Part shown: piece by piece, positions 1 to 12,200 of the stretch
Numbering within the stretch: position 1 is the first letter of the stretch
Layout: every line of letters starts with the position of its first letter
The notes under the pieces: model-generated
Seen by the model: only the letters and a program-made list of their open reading frames with translations
What the model was told of the DNA's origin: nothing
Databases searched by the model: none
Translations under genes and position numbers: made by a program
NCBI GenBank assembly: GCA_034509755.1
Contig: CM067543.1
Coordinates: forward strand, 51,826,653 to 51,890,652
Reading direction: 5' to 3'
Source: Anisodus tanguticus
Taxonomy: Eukaryota > Streptophyta > Magnoliopsida > Solanales > Solanaceae
DNA length: 64,000 bases

Positions 1-310
1 TTGTACACTTAACTCGAGGGGTCCCGTGAAGGGAAATGCAAATGGAAGCTTGTATTTTGGAATTTTTGCATGTTACTGTCTTCAGCCTAGTGAGGATCAG
101 GTGCTCGTGATCGTGCAACGTCACATAAACGAAAAAACCAACGAAGGACAGGTTTGGCTCGACCTCTTTGTCGAGAAGAGCAGGAAGTACACGTTCAAGG
201 ACATATCTACATTGAAGTATACATAGTTTAATTTTTTTGAAAGGGATATATTTACACCAAGTTCAAACTGTTCATGAAGAAATATTCTGATCTACATGTA
301 GAAAGAAACG
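1..310. other. Left edge, no assignable gene
   Basis: A 66-codon open frame lies on the plus strand at 26-226. It has no recognisable domain, no splice context I can defend and no continuation. It could be the end of an exon from a gene outside the window or a chance frame. Nothing else is visible here. Confidence 0.3.
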
Positions 311-430
311 GAGCCGAGGGTCTTTCAGAAACAATCTTTCTACTTAATAAGGTAGATGTAAGGATTATGTATACTCTACCCTCCCCAGACCCCACGTTGT
401 GGGATTTCACTGGATATGTTGTGTTGTATG
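311..430 (+). mobile_element. 3' tail fragment of an RTE-type LINE
   Basis: The stretch matches the 3' tails of the longer LINE copies in this window (ends near 5279, 25034 and 28595): 'gccgagggtct', an A-rich 'aaggtagatgtaagg' segment, 'ctctaccctccccagacccc', then 'gtgggatttcactg' and a TGTTGTG run. Only the last ~120 bp is present, as expected for severe 5' truncation during target-primed reverse transcription. I found no clear target duplication. Confidence 0.7.
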
Positions 431-680
431 TAGAAATAAACCCAACAAGTGGCTTTGAAGTGGATCTTTATAAATAGCCTGTTGAGGAAATTCTGCCAGT
501 TAGATGAAGCGTATCACTAGGATGCAAATCAACTTGCATTGATCCCAGAAAGCTTAGGGCCAAACAAGTAGAGTAATAGCATCATTTTTTTACTATTACA
601 ACTTAAAAGAGGACATTTACTGCTTGATTAAACCTGTTTGGACAAGCTTTTGAGAAGTTATAAGCACTTTATTTTTTTTT

Positions 681-1732
681 AAAAGGGAAAAGGGTCAAAT
701 ATACTTCCCTACTTTAGTTTATTAGTCAATTTTGCCCTCCATTAGCGAAAGTAGTCAAATATACCCCTCCCGTTATAAGTTGGGGCCAAATATAACCCTA
801 CCTTTAGCAAAGTATTCAAAAATACCCTTTTTTAAAAAAATATTCTAGAAAATTGAATTTTTAATTAAAAAATATGTAAAGTATTTTTAAAAAAATAAAG
901 TGTCCTAAAAATATTTTTTTAAATCTGGTTTAGTTTTAAAAAGAAATCTGAAAAAAACTGATTTAAAATAAATATTTTTCAGATTTTTAATAAAAAAATC
1001 CAATTTTCTGGAATATTTTTTTTAAAAAAAATGAGTTTTATAAATTCAAGTAAATTTTATATTTTTAATAAAAGCCAGTTTTTCAGATTTGTTTTAATTA
1101 GAAAAATCAATTTTCCATATTGTTTTTTAAAAAATTATCACATAGGCACCACATAGAATAAGTTAAATGCTACATATCACCCAAATTATACACATATTAT
1201 ATAGTGAAATACACCCTAATACGCCTCATTTTTAACATATTATATAGGTATTTGACTTATTCTATATAACATTTAACTTATTCTATGCGGTGTCTGTGTG
1301 ATAATTTTTTTTAAATAATCTGAAAATTTAATTTTTCTAATTAAAGCAAATGTGAAAAATGGCTTTTATTAAAAATATGAAATTTTCTTGATTTAATAAA
1401 ACTCATTTTCTTATTTAAAAAATTGGAATTTTTTTTAAACTCAGTTTTTTTCAGATTTATTTTTAAAATTATTCAAGATTTTTTCGACACTTTATTGTTT
1501 AAAAAATACTTTACAGTTTTTAAATTAAAAAAAATCCAGATTTGTTAATTAAAAAAAATCTAATTTTCCAGAATATTTTCTTAAAAGGGTATTTTGAATA
1601 CTTTGCTAACGGTAGGGGTATATTTGACCCTAACTTGTAACAGAAGGGGTATATTTGATTATTTTCGCTAACGGAAGACAAAGTTGACTAATAAACTAAA
1701 GTAGAGGGATATATTTGACCCTTTTCCCTTTT
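681..1732. mobile_element. Fold-back (palindromic) transposon, about 1.05 kb
   Basis: The left end 'aaaagggaaaagggtcaaat' is the reverse complement of the right end, and pairing continues inward through 'actttagtttattagtcaa', 'aatactttgctaac' and 'taagttaaatg' type blocks to a centre near 1207. The whole element is therefore two arms of roughly 500 bp with almost no loop. It is very AT-rich and has no open frame. Flanking T and A runs obscure any target duplication. It resembles the non-autonomous fold-back elements common between plant genes; a transcript would fold into a long hairpin. Confidence 0.75.
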
Positions 1733-1927
1733 AAAAAAGCACAATTTTTGGAGATTTGAGGTTTTTGTTAAAAATCAAAGAGTTTTTGAGCAACACAGCT
1801 TTTCTACTATTAGTCTCTAAGCACAAAATTGATATTTTAAGACAAAAATCATCCTTATTAAAAATTTATATTACCAAACTAACAATAACATAGCCGGTGA
1901 AATTTCACAAGTGGAGTCTGAGAGAAT

Positions 1928-1986
1928 AAAATGTACGCAGATCTTACCTCCCTACATTGCGAGGAAGGTACAGAGATTATTTCTGG
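1928..1986 (-). mobile_element. Decayed RTE LINE tail, antisense
   Basis: 'gtacgcagatcttacctccc' followed by 'gaggaaggtacagagatt' is the reverse complement of the 'ctctaccttcc...aaggtctgcgtac' portion of the RTE tail. The fragment is short and mutated. Confidence 0.45.
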
Positions 1987-2102
1987 TATAGAGTTAATTT
2001 AATATATTTCTCCCAAATAGAAACATAACACTCTTCTTGTTTCCACTCAGTCGTGTAATTATATTTATATTGATTAAACCTTAAAATATATCTTTTTAAT
2101 TA

Positions 2103-2342
2103 CTCTACCGTATAAAAAAAATAACACTTTTCACTTTTCAAAAGTCAAACGAGTTTCTTTGATCATAATTTTTTCACGTCTTTTAAATTATTAATTATGA
2201 TGACTTATAATACTTTCACGTAGTTTCCAAATATATAAATTTTATTTGAAAAAGTTAAAAAAACCTATATTCAAACACAATCAAAATTAAAAAATTTGAC
2301 TCTCAAAAAGCGAAAAGTGTATCTTTTTTGGGACCGAGGGAG
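2103..2342. mobile_element. Stowaway-like MITE
   Basis: It is bounded by TA dinucleotides at 2101-2102 and 2343-2344. The terminal repeats pair imperfectly ('ctctaccgta' with 'gggaccgagggag'), and inner blocks such as 'cacttttcacttttcaaaag' pair with 'aaaagcgaaaagtg'. Length (~240 bp), TA target and CTCC/GGAG ends fit the Stowaway class of Tc1/mariner-derived MITEs. Confidence 0.6.
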
Positions 2343-3220
2343 TATATGTTTTAAAAATAAAATTAGAAACTTAATTAGAATCTTTCATAGTAAATACTTA
2401 AATCATTTTTCCATTCAAATGATACTAAAAACCTCGATACAATCTATTTATCACAAACTACTCTCCTAAAGCACTTATCTGATAAAGCTCTTGACTAAAG
2501 AGCCTAAATTAAGCAGGTTTAAGGAGTTGTCCCAAACGAGCTCCGAGAAATAGTAACTTTAGAGACATACCCATACATTGAGTCCCCTTGGATAGGCCCC
2601 TCTATAGTATGACTAACATCTGGATCTTTATGGGTTTTGGATGCACCCTCACTCACATGTTAGATGTTTTCACTTATCCTAAACTTTGATCATTAAACGG
2701 AATGGAATTCTATGCTTTATATAAATCTGTGCCTGATCACACCAGGAGAAAATATAACTTAACGAGAAAACAGAAAGAAGTAAAGGGTAATGTCCTCTCA
2801 GTGGAATATCAACATAGAGACAGATTCTACTTCTATCTGCCTTGTGCAGTAACTGACGGATGCAACCTCTTAGCCAAGAACCAGTGACCAGTAAATATTT
2901 TCCCCTCGAAATACGCCAAACCCCTAACGCCACAGAAATAAAAGGATAGTATAATGCAGCACATTGTCTGGCGTGCACTTGTGAATGATGAGTAGATTTT
3001 GGAGTATGTCAAATTCCCACAACAATTGAGAACCATGGGCCCCTAAGAAAACAACTTCCCGCAAGTATCAAATATTTTGCAACGGTTTGGTTTCAATAAT
3101 TTAACCACTACCCTTAATTCAAGTCTATTCCAGAGACAAGTTTGTTCGCCATTAAAGAATTCATGGAAAAGGCAGCAGTATAATTTGATAATAATCCACT
3201 AGCTAATCCTGCGATAAACT
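2343..3220. other. 3' flank of the CCAR1-like gene
   Basis: This lies downstream of the stop codon of the minus-strand gene and should hold its 3' UTR and polyadenylation region. No plant gene is visible. The open frames on both strands at 2679-3036 lack homology I recognise and overlap one another. Confidence 0.4.
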
Positions 3221-6200
3221 TCACAAGTCCATGTCGATCAACTTCTGGTAGAGAATTCGGTCATCTCTCCCAGTGTTGCTCTCTATAAGTGCACTTTGCA
3301 CAAGTTCCTGGGCGACATGCGTTATTGTCAGCAGGAGTGCAAAGACCAAGTAATAAAGGTACTATGAATATACAAACCAACCTTGACATCCCTGTGAGAA
3401 AGGAATTTCCCCAAGTTGTGGAGGATTAATCTCATATCTTCAACCTGACAAAGGCATACATGATTGAGTTTCCTATGCAACAAGAACTACGAGAAAGAGA
3501 GAGAAAGGCAAGGACAAGCTAGTTGGTTTACCCTAACAAATCCCGCTCGGTTTCGGTCAAAAAACCTGAAAGCCTGTTACAGAGCAAGAAGGCATCAGAT
3601 AGAGAACATAGAGAATGATGAAGATATTAAGAGAGTAACCAGCAATTTACCTGCAACAGTTCTTTGTTAACTGTTCCCTGAGTAGTTTTAGTACTATTCT
3701 CCACCTTTGTTGTCTCTTCTTTGCTACCTGATTTAAGATTTGGCTTTATCTCAGAAGCTCCTTCATCCTTGCCGTTTCCAGGAAGTTCACCTCCAGTATC
3801 AGCATCAGTTTGCATTTCCTTAGCATTTTCCTAAAATCAGAAAGATCCAAGATTACAGTGATGTACATGACATTTGGTCTCTTCATTTCCACACCCTTGC
3901 TGCAAAACCAACTTCCCAATTAATGAGTTCGAATTATTGTTTGTCAACCTCAATATGCGGAAACAAACATATAAAAATTTTAGTGGTACCACAATTTTAT
4001 ATAACATAGGTCAATGTTCACCAATGAGCTCTTTTTGAGTTCACCAATAAGCTTATAAAAAAGTTAATATCCACCAACGATCAAAGTATATAAGTATTTT
4101 TATGTTGGCAAAAAAGTTCTACATAAACCACACTATCCCAATCCTCTATTAAGTCTTAGTTGTATCAGAAGATCGAAAATATTCTTGAAAATAGAAGCAG
4201 GGCAGTGTTTCTTCATATTGTTAATTTAGTGAATGAGATGAGATTCTGATTGAAATATATAAGAAACTAAAAGTACCTAGTGCAAAGTCCTAGGGAGGTA
4301 CTTTGGAGATGTTTGGAGGCTAGAGGTGTGCCTGTGGCGTATATTAGGACGATCAAGGATATGTATGATAGAGCCAAGACCAGGATACGGACAGTGGGAG
4401 GAGACTCGGAGCACTTCCATGTGATGATGGGGTTGCATCAGGGATCAACTCTTATTTGACTTGGTGATGGATGGACTGACGCGACAAATCCAAGAGGAGG
4501 CGCCATGGTGTATGTTATTCGCAGACGACATAGTCCTAATTGATGAGACTCGCAGCGGAGTGTGAACGCTAAGCTGAAAGTTTGGAGACGGGAGTCTAAA
4601 GGGTTCAAGCTGAGTAAGACCAAGACAGAATACTTGGAGAGCAAGTTCAGCAACGGGAGCAACATTGAGACAGGCGTGGAGGCGAGGCATGATACTCAGG
4701 TCGTTCCGAAGAAAGGAAGCTTCAAGTACCTCGGGTCTATTATCCAAGGGAACGGAAAGATTGAAGATGATGTTACACATCGTATTGGGGCAGGGTGAAT
4801 GAAATGAAGGCTCGCATCTAGAGTCTTGTGCGACAAAAAGTGCTACCAAAACTAAAAGACAAGTTTTATAGGGTGATGATTAGACCGACCATGTTGTATG
4901 GGGCGGAGTGCTGGTCAATCAAGACGTCGCACATCCAAAAGATGAGAGTGGCGGAGATGAGGATGATGAGATGGGAGTGTGCGCATATAAGGAGGATAGA
5001 ATTAGAAATGATATCCGGGACAGAGTGGAGTGGCCTCGGTGGAGGATAAGATGCAGGAAGCGAGGTTGAGATGGTTTGGACATGTGCAGAGGAGACACAC
5101 AAATGCCCCAGTGCGGAGATGTAAGAGGTTGTTTATGGACGTGTTCAGGAGGAAAGCATGTCCTGAGCCGAGGGTCTTCCGGAAACAGCCGTTCTGCCAA
5201 CCAAGGTAGAGGTAAGGTCTGCGTATAGTCTAACCTCCTCAGACCCCACGTTGTGGAATTTCACTATGTATGTTGTTGTAAAAGTACCTAGTGCAACTGA
5301 TTTACTGACTCGCTAAATGAGATTAATAGACAGCAAGTTCAACACATAACAAGTACACACACAACATAACATAAATGAAATTGTGAAGTTGTAGCAAGAC
5401 AAGACAGAACCTTAGCCTCCTTAGCCTGGTCATCATGTGGGCTTGTGTCTTGCATTTCTGATTCTTCCTCTGGATCTTCCTCCGGATCTTCATCCATCTC
5501 AGAGTCATCGTTCGCATCGTCATCTGATATCATCGTCTCTTCAGCATTATTTAGCGAAGTAGCCTCTTCCTTGACAGGTGATTTCTCATCCCCTTGATCA
5601 TGTTTGCCATGTGATTCGGTTTTAGTAGATTTGGCATCCTCCGCAAGTTCATCTATCTTTGCACGCTTGGTTGATTTCTCCTCACTTTTCTTCTTGGATG
5701 ATTCTTCTCGCTGTCTTTTCTGCTGGTTTCGCTTGATCAAAAACCTCGAGCGCAATTTCTATCATAAAGGGCAAGTGTTAGATAAAAAAATTGGCAATAG
5801 AAATACCATTTCTCAGGGAACTAACTGAATAATATGACTTGCCACAAACCTGAAGAAAAGTTAAGAGACGAGAAGACATGTCATAGTAAACCATTTCATA
5901 CATGGATTCCGCAACGAGTGAGAGCTGCAAAAGGAATCAGCAAAAGGTGACGAGTAACATCCAATTAAACCAAAAGTATAATAATCAATTCATGGATAAT
6001 AATTTAGTTTTCATAAAATCATAGGACAAGTTTGTGATTTCCAGCAAAAAGTACAGGCACAGTTGGCTTTATATGCTAAGGGTATACCTCAAATCTTGAC
6101 TCTTCAATATCCTTATCAGTATAATCCAACAAAGAATCCAATGAAAGAGACAATGATCGCAACTGTAGGCACATAGGTACATAACAATATAGTTATTTCC

Positions 6201-9200
6201 ATACAAACAGTATGACAAAGCATTTATTCCAACTTGAACAGTCAAGTGATTCTGATAGAACCTACCTTCATATCCTTGCTCCCTTGTGTTTGAAGAAAAA
6301 ATCCAGGGTGCCGAGGAGGATCTTCACTTCTCTTTTCATTTATCTCTTTTGTTGATTTGCTCTTCGAAAGGATTTTCCCATCCTGCTTCTTTTCTATTTG
6401 TTCTTTCGGGTCTTCCTTTCCTTTTAGCTTTAAACGGTCATCATTTTGAGAACTTATATGCTTGTCTGCTTCGGGTTCTTTCTTGGACCCAGCAAGATTT
6501 GACTCCTCAGTCCTTTTTTCTTCTTTAGTTTCTTGCTTCACTTCAGCTATTTTTGATTTTGTTTTAGGGCTAACTTTCCGTTCTGGGTTGACAACATTCA
6601 CATTTTCCACATTATTATCACCCACATTTTGCACCTCACTTTCAGCTTGAACAGATTTCTCCTCTTTCACATCATTTTTGAGACTATCAACACCAGTGAC
6701 CCCATTGTTGGCGTCTGTAGATGCTGCTTTTCGTTTGGGAACCCTCTTAATTATTTTTCTCTTAACTATTTTCTTCACAACAGCATCCTGCTTGACAGAA
6801 GTACTATTACCATCAGTTTTACTATTCCCCTTATCTTCCGAAGATTCCACCTCCTTGACACTTTCCACATCAGGAGGTTTCAACCCATCCTCATTTGGAG
6901 TTTTCACCACAGGAACCTTCTTAACAATTTTCTTCCTTAGAAAAGTTTTAACCGAAGTGTTGGCAGATGCTCCAACCTGGGGAGAAGCAATCTCTGTGCT
7001 CAAATTTCCTTCCCCAGTTTCTTTACTATCCACCTTATAATTCACTTTCTGTGTGGTTTCCAACTCTTTCTTATTGGAGATCTTCTGTTTAACAATTCTT
7101 TTTATAACTCCCTTCTTAACTGACTTTGCACTACCATCAGTTTCAATAGCAGCACTTTCTCCTGGATTCAGTTCAGCATTATCATTTCCCGCCCTATAAG
7201 TTTCAAGAGCTTGTTTACTCTCTCCACCTTTTTTCTTAGACCCTTCTTTATCAGCTGTTTTCTCTTTCAGTTTGCCGTCATTCTCCTTCTTGCTTCCTTC
7301 TGTAGACTTTCCATATGCAGAGTTCCTCTCTGGCTTGGGACCTCGCTTAGCATCTGTTAGATGCTGAGACTCTTCAGTTATTGAATTCCAGAAGAAATAA
7401 ATGAACCAGAATAGATTCTCAGGTAAAGAAATTGATGCACAAAAAATTCAGATATCTTACCTTTCTGGCTTTCCTTCTCTTCGGATTTCTAGATGAACAA
7501 ATAATTTAAACTGGTCAGCAAGCGTAACCATTAATGTACCATCTGCGTCTAAAGTAAAATGAAAAGGAAACATAAAAGTAAACTAGAAACTAAAATGCAC
7601 ACCCTGTCCCAAAAGGATTGGATAATGCTATTATGGGAATCAAACAGTTTTTCCTTAGTTTATGATTGTTTCAAACATGTGTGTGTTTAACTACAAGAAG
7701 TTGTGATATCTAGTATTTTTATGCAGTTTCAAACTATGTAAATTGTCTTTCCCAAAACGAAAAATATTTTACATTGAAATTATCCGTTTGAAGCTGGTAC
7801 TCCAACAACGTGATTCTTTTTGGAGGGAGCATTTAAAATGGAAGAAAATTAAGGGAGGATTTAAAATGCCAATTCAACGGAGAAAGGACATACAATCTTG
7901 AGAGTGGGAGAAAATGACTAGTAAAAGAAAGGAGACCTTGGTGTACCAAATAACAGCTCACTGGCAGAGAGGAAAATTCTCAGTGGAGAAAGGTGATAAA
8001 GAGCAATTGGCATTCTGGAATCAACAACCTCCAGCATGCTCTTATAGTGCGGGAAACTGGAAGCATATAAGAGCACCACGGAGCATGTACTCTGAAAATA
8101 TCAGCATCAGCACTGGAAGAGGCAGAACAACACTTTTTTGGCAGGACACTTTGTAAGCATCAGAGAGATGAGAGTTCCCAGACTATATAAGTATGCCAGC
8201 AAACAAAATGTAGACGTGGCTGATAGCTAGAATCACCTATCCATAAGAAGCTACAATGACTGGCAGTTGAAAGATCAATCTCCTACAGCTGCTATATACA
8301 TAACCCACGAGTGCAATCACAACAAGACACGAGTAGGGAAAGCTCAGAGCAACCACATGTTTACTGTGAGGTCATCTTACAAGGATTTAGCAGGGAACAG
8401 CAGACAGATGCAGCAGTCGTATTGGAAGTAGATTTGAGAAAATATACAACTTACAACAAGAGAGGTGTATTTTTATGCAACCGATAATAATAGTGAAGGG
8501 CATAAAGATGATCTCTCTCTCTGATAAGGATCCAGCTATTATGCACATACTTAAATGTTTGGTGGATGAGTGGTGCAAGCCAGAAACTACAAAAGATTTA
8601 CTCTTCAAGTGGCACAGAGGAATACCATTTTGCAGCCATTTGATGGGTGGTTTGGGAGTTAGACACCAAAGGATCTCTTTGGAGGAAGGAATGAGAGTTA
8701 ATGAGGATCAAGTTATTCACTCTCTAGCTTTTGGTGTAAGTTACTGGTTGTAAATGAAAAGAGGCAACTTGATAGATCTTCTCAATTCATTACATGTGCA
8801 GTAAAAGAAGTCATTTTTTCCTTTTTGTAAGGCACACTCAATGCACCGGCTTGGTGTCATATAAAGCAATAAATTACCTTTCTTAATTAAAAAAATGGAA
8901 TATATTCGTCAAAACTAATGGAGAGAATTTTTTGTTGAAGGTACAAGAATGTACTAGAAAGCAGACCTCTTTCCTCAGAGCAAGTTCCCTTTCTCTCTCA
9001 GCAATAGCCTTTTTTTGAGTAAACCAGTGCTCATGCCATGATTCTAATGAAGGAAGGCATTCAGATAAGTCTGGGACAAAGTAAACAGTGACTTCTTTAT
9101 GACTGAACAGCCCATCCTTTCCAACTCTTTCATAGTGTATCTGTCAAACATCAAAATATAAATTATCTTCAATATCGTGTATATTCAATTGCGAGCAACT

Positions 9201-12200
9201 TCTGTGATGGTCCAGATCAGAAAACTATTTCTTGGCTTGAGTTCGCCACCTACGATTTCTTAAATTTTTTTATTATATGTCCATTCCATAGCATGGACCA
9301 CAGAAGAGGAGAAGGGAAGCTGATGAACTAAAAATGTAATGGAACTTAAAGTTGACAAGCAGCTGCCTTGCAAGTAAACATTAGTAACAGGCTGAAGGAC
9401 ATCCATAGAAAATAACCAGAATTACTTGAGCTTTCATTAGAAAAAAAAATTCCTCGTCCGCAACTGGTCAAGATGGTGAGCAAATATTTTTTTAAGAACA
9501 AATATATAAATGATATGTTTGAGTACTTGTGCTTCATTCAATACCAAGAAAAATGACAACCCTCACTCTCATTATTATTCTGCAATTAAAACAACTTCAA
9601 CTGGCTAAATAGCTTCTAATATATTTAAGAATGCGGGTCATTCATTGTATTACAGTCCTTGAGGCATAGATCTTTAACATGGTGAACGGTTGAGGTCCCA
9701 AAGTGTAAATGTATTCAGGAACGTGATCATGTCGGCTAACAGACTTTCAAGGAGTTCAAGGAATGGGGGCTAGATTAGCTTCAGTCCCGTAGGCCAGTTT
9801 TTTAAGTGTCACTGAAAATATTTTGCTACGAAGGAATTCTTGAAGCTACCCACGTCCAAGAGGACCAAAGACAATTTCCAAATAAAAAGAAAAGGAAAGA
9901 GGAACAATATGCCAACCATCTGTTCATGCCACTTAAGCGGATGATTTAATTTCTCTTTCACTATTCAGAGTTTCAGTGATACAAGTGATAGACACTAAAG
10001 TTAACATTTAAGAGGGGAAAAAGTGGAGTCCTGCTTTCAACATAAATAAACTGAGGCCAGAGAGACCCATGCAGGCAGATATTACCAACCATCTGTTCAT
10101 AACTATTTACAAGTATTAAGCTGATGATTGATTTATTCCATTTAGTATTCAGAATTTACATGATAAACACTAATAAAGTTAACATTTATGAGTAAGCAAA
10201 AGGAGAGTCCTGCTTTAAACATGTAAAGTAGAATAATCTGAGGACAGTGAGACCCACACACGCAGATATTACCTCAAGGAAACGGTTCCACTGCTGGCAG
10301 TTCTTCAAATCAAGATGAGCTATGTCCTTTGCATGTCTAATAGCAAGAGCTCTATCAGAAGGGTTCAGGAGAAAACGTAAAATCACAATAGTAGAGGAAT
10401 GTGATTAACAAACCTAAGAGCTGTCTGAATCAAAGAGGAGTCGTCACATGATGGATCCCCACCATCAACACTATCCCACTGCCCCCCTATAGTCATTAAA
10501 GAATTGTCCAGCTTAAGAACAGCAAACCTAAGCAAATTGCAAATGTGAGGTATTCGGTCATCATAGTTTCGATCGGATGACAACTCTTCCAGAGAATTTC
10601 TGCTGAGCCCACTCATCAAAATCATCTACATATCAGACAATAAATGACAACTTTCAGAAATATATTAGCACATCTACACAATGTAGAGAGAGTGCTCGGG
10701 ATAACAAGGTACATGGCATGACAGGATAACAAACACCATTGCATAAATACTGTGCTGCCCCTATAACACTGGAAAATACAAAACCAACTTGCTTGTCATC
10801 TTTGAACAACAACACACCTGTGGTCCCACAAGTGGGGGTCTGGGGAGGGTGGGGTGTACGCAGACCTTACCCCTACCTTTGTGGGGTAGAGAGGTTGTGA
10901 ACATATAGCATATAGAACATAGAAGGCAGCAGTGGAAGAGAGAATCAGGGAAGAGGTTCTCGTTTAGTGAAGGTCTATGCTCTGCAACTAATCAAGTTGA
11001 ACAAAGTCTGTTCAAGTGCATTAATACTGGAAACAATAAGGAGCAAGGGCAATATTGAACTAGTGCAATCATCGCCTACATTAAAAGTTATAAAGACCTA
11101 AAGCAGTTAACACGTGACACGTCTTTTCTTCCCCTTAAAAGTCCACATGTAAGACCCCAATTCACTCAAAGATGCCCAAAACGCAGGAGTACAGACAGCT
11201 AATTGTTATATAACCACCATGAACCAGAATCACTCACCACTTCAGTCATGATTCTCTTCAGCAAAGTTCTAAAACAAATGCAAGAAAAAGAGGGCACATT
11301 TTCTCTGGTGACAAAACTTACTTCTATCTAATTCACATTGAAATCCCAGGACAGTTCCCCACTTATAACTTCTATTGGTTATTATATCTGACCACTTAAA
11401 ATATCATGACAACATCTCAAGCAAATGCTAACGTAAGAATTTTCAGAGGAAAAGAGAGGTTATAAAACAATTTGTATATCTTCATTATAAACCTTTGCAT
11501 TCCATATAGTCATCCCATGTTCTGATTTTTCAGGTTCACCAGCAGACGGTTTCGATGACGGCCGTTTCAGAGCTGTTGCAGCCTCTCCTTCAACAAAATC
11601 ATGCTCAAAACTGTTCCATCATGAAAAGGGTGATAGTATCATACCAGCCATCAACATACAGATTCCAAATCAAAACTGCATATCTACCTAATCATTGAGA
11701 AAGCAAAACTGCATATCTACATAACGAATAACTACACTAGATTAATACAGGGTGTTTTGGGGGTAGAGAAAGTAATCTGTTAGACTGTCAGAGCTGCGGC
11801 TCCTAAGGTATAGATCGTTTCAAAAAATCATTGAGAGACTTAAAAAACTTTGCAAATCGGATGTTCCAATACCAAATAGAACACTATAGTGCAAAATAAT
11901 ATACATACAGTGTAAAATAAAAAAACATAAAAAGGGAAAGATATATGACTAATTACCTGACAGGAGTTTGCAAAGAAAGCTTAAGATTCCCTTTTGGCCA
12001 ATTTACAACCACCTACAGCAAAACAAAATGCAGCGTCACATGATATATCTCACATAAAATTAGCTGAATGAAAGAGAAGGCAAACCTTCGAGCATTCTGG
12101 AGATATGAAAAGCCTGGGATACCGTCTATCCAGTGATAGATAATCCCTCTCAATTTCAACCAAACTGGATGAATAAACCTAAAAAAAACAATAATAAATC

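Noticed and set aside
6286..7040. Several plus-strand open frames rich in Phe, Leu and Ser
   Set aside because: They are the complement of the Lys/Glu-rich exon 14 of the minus-strand CCAR1-like gene; that composition leaves open frames on the opposite strand.
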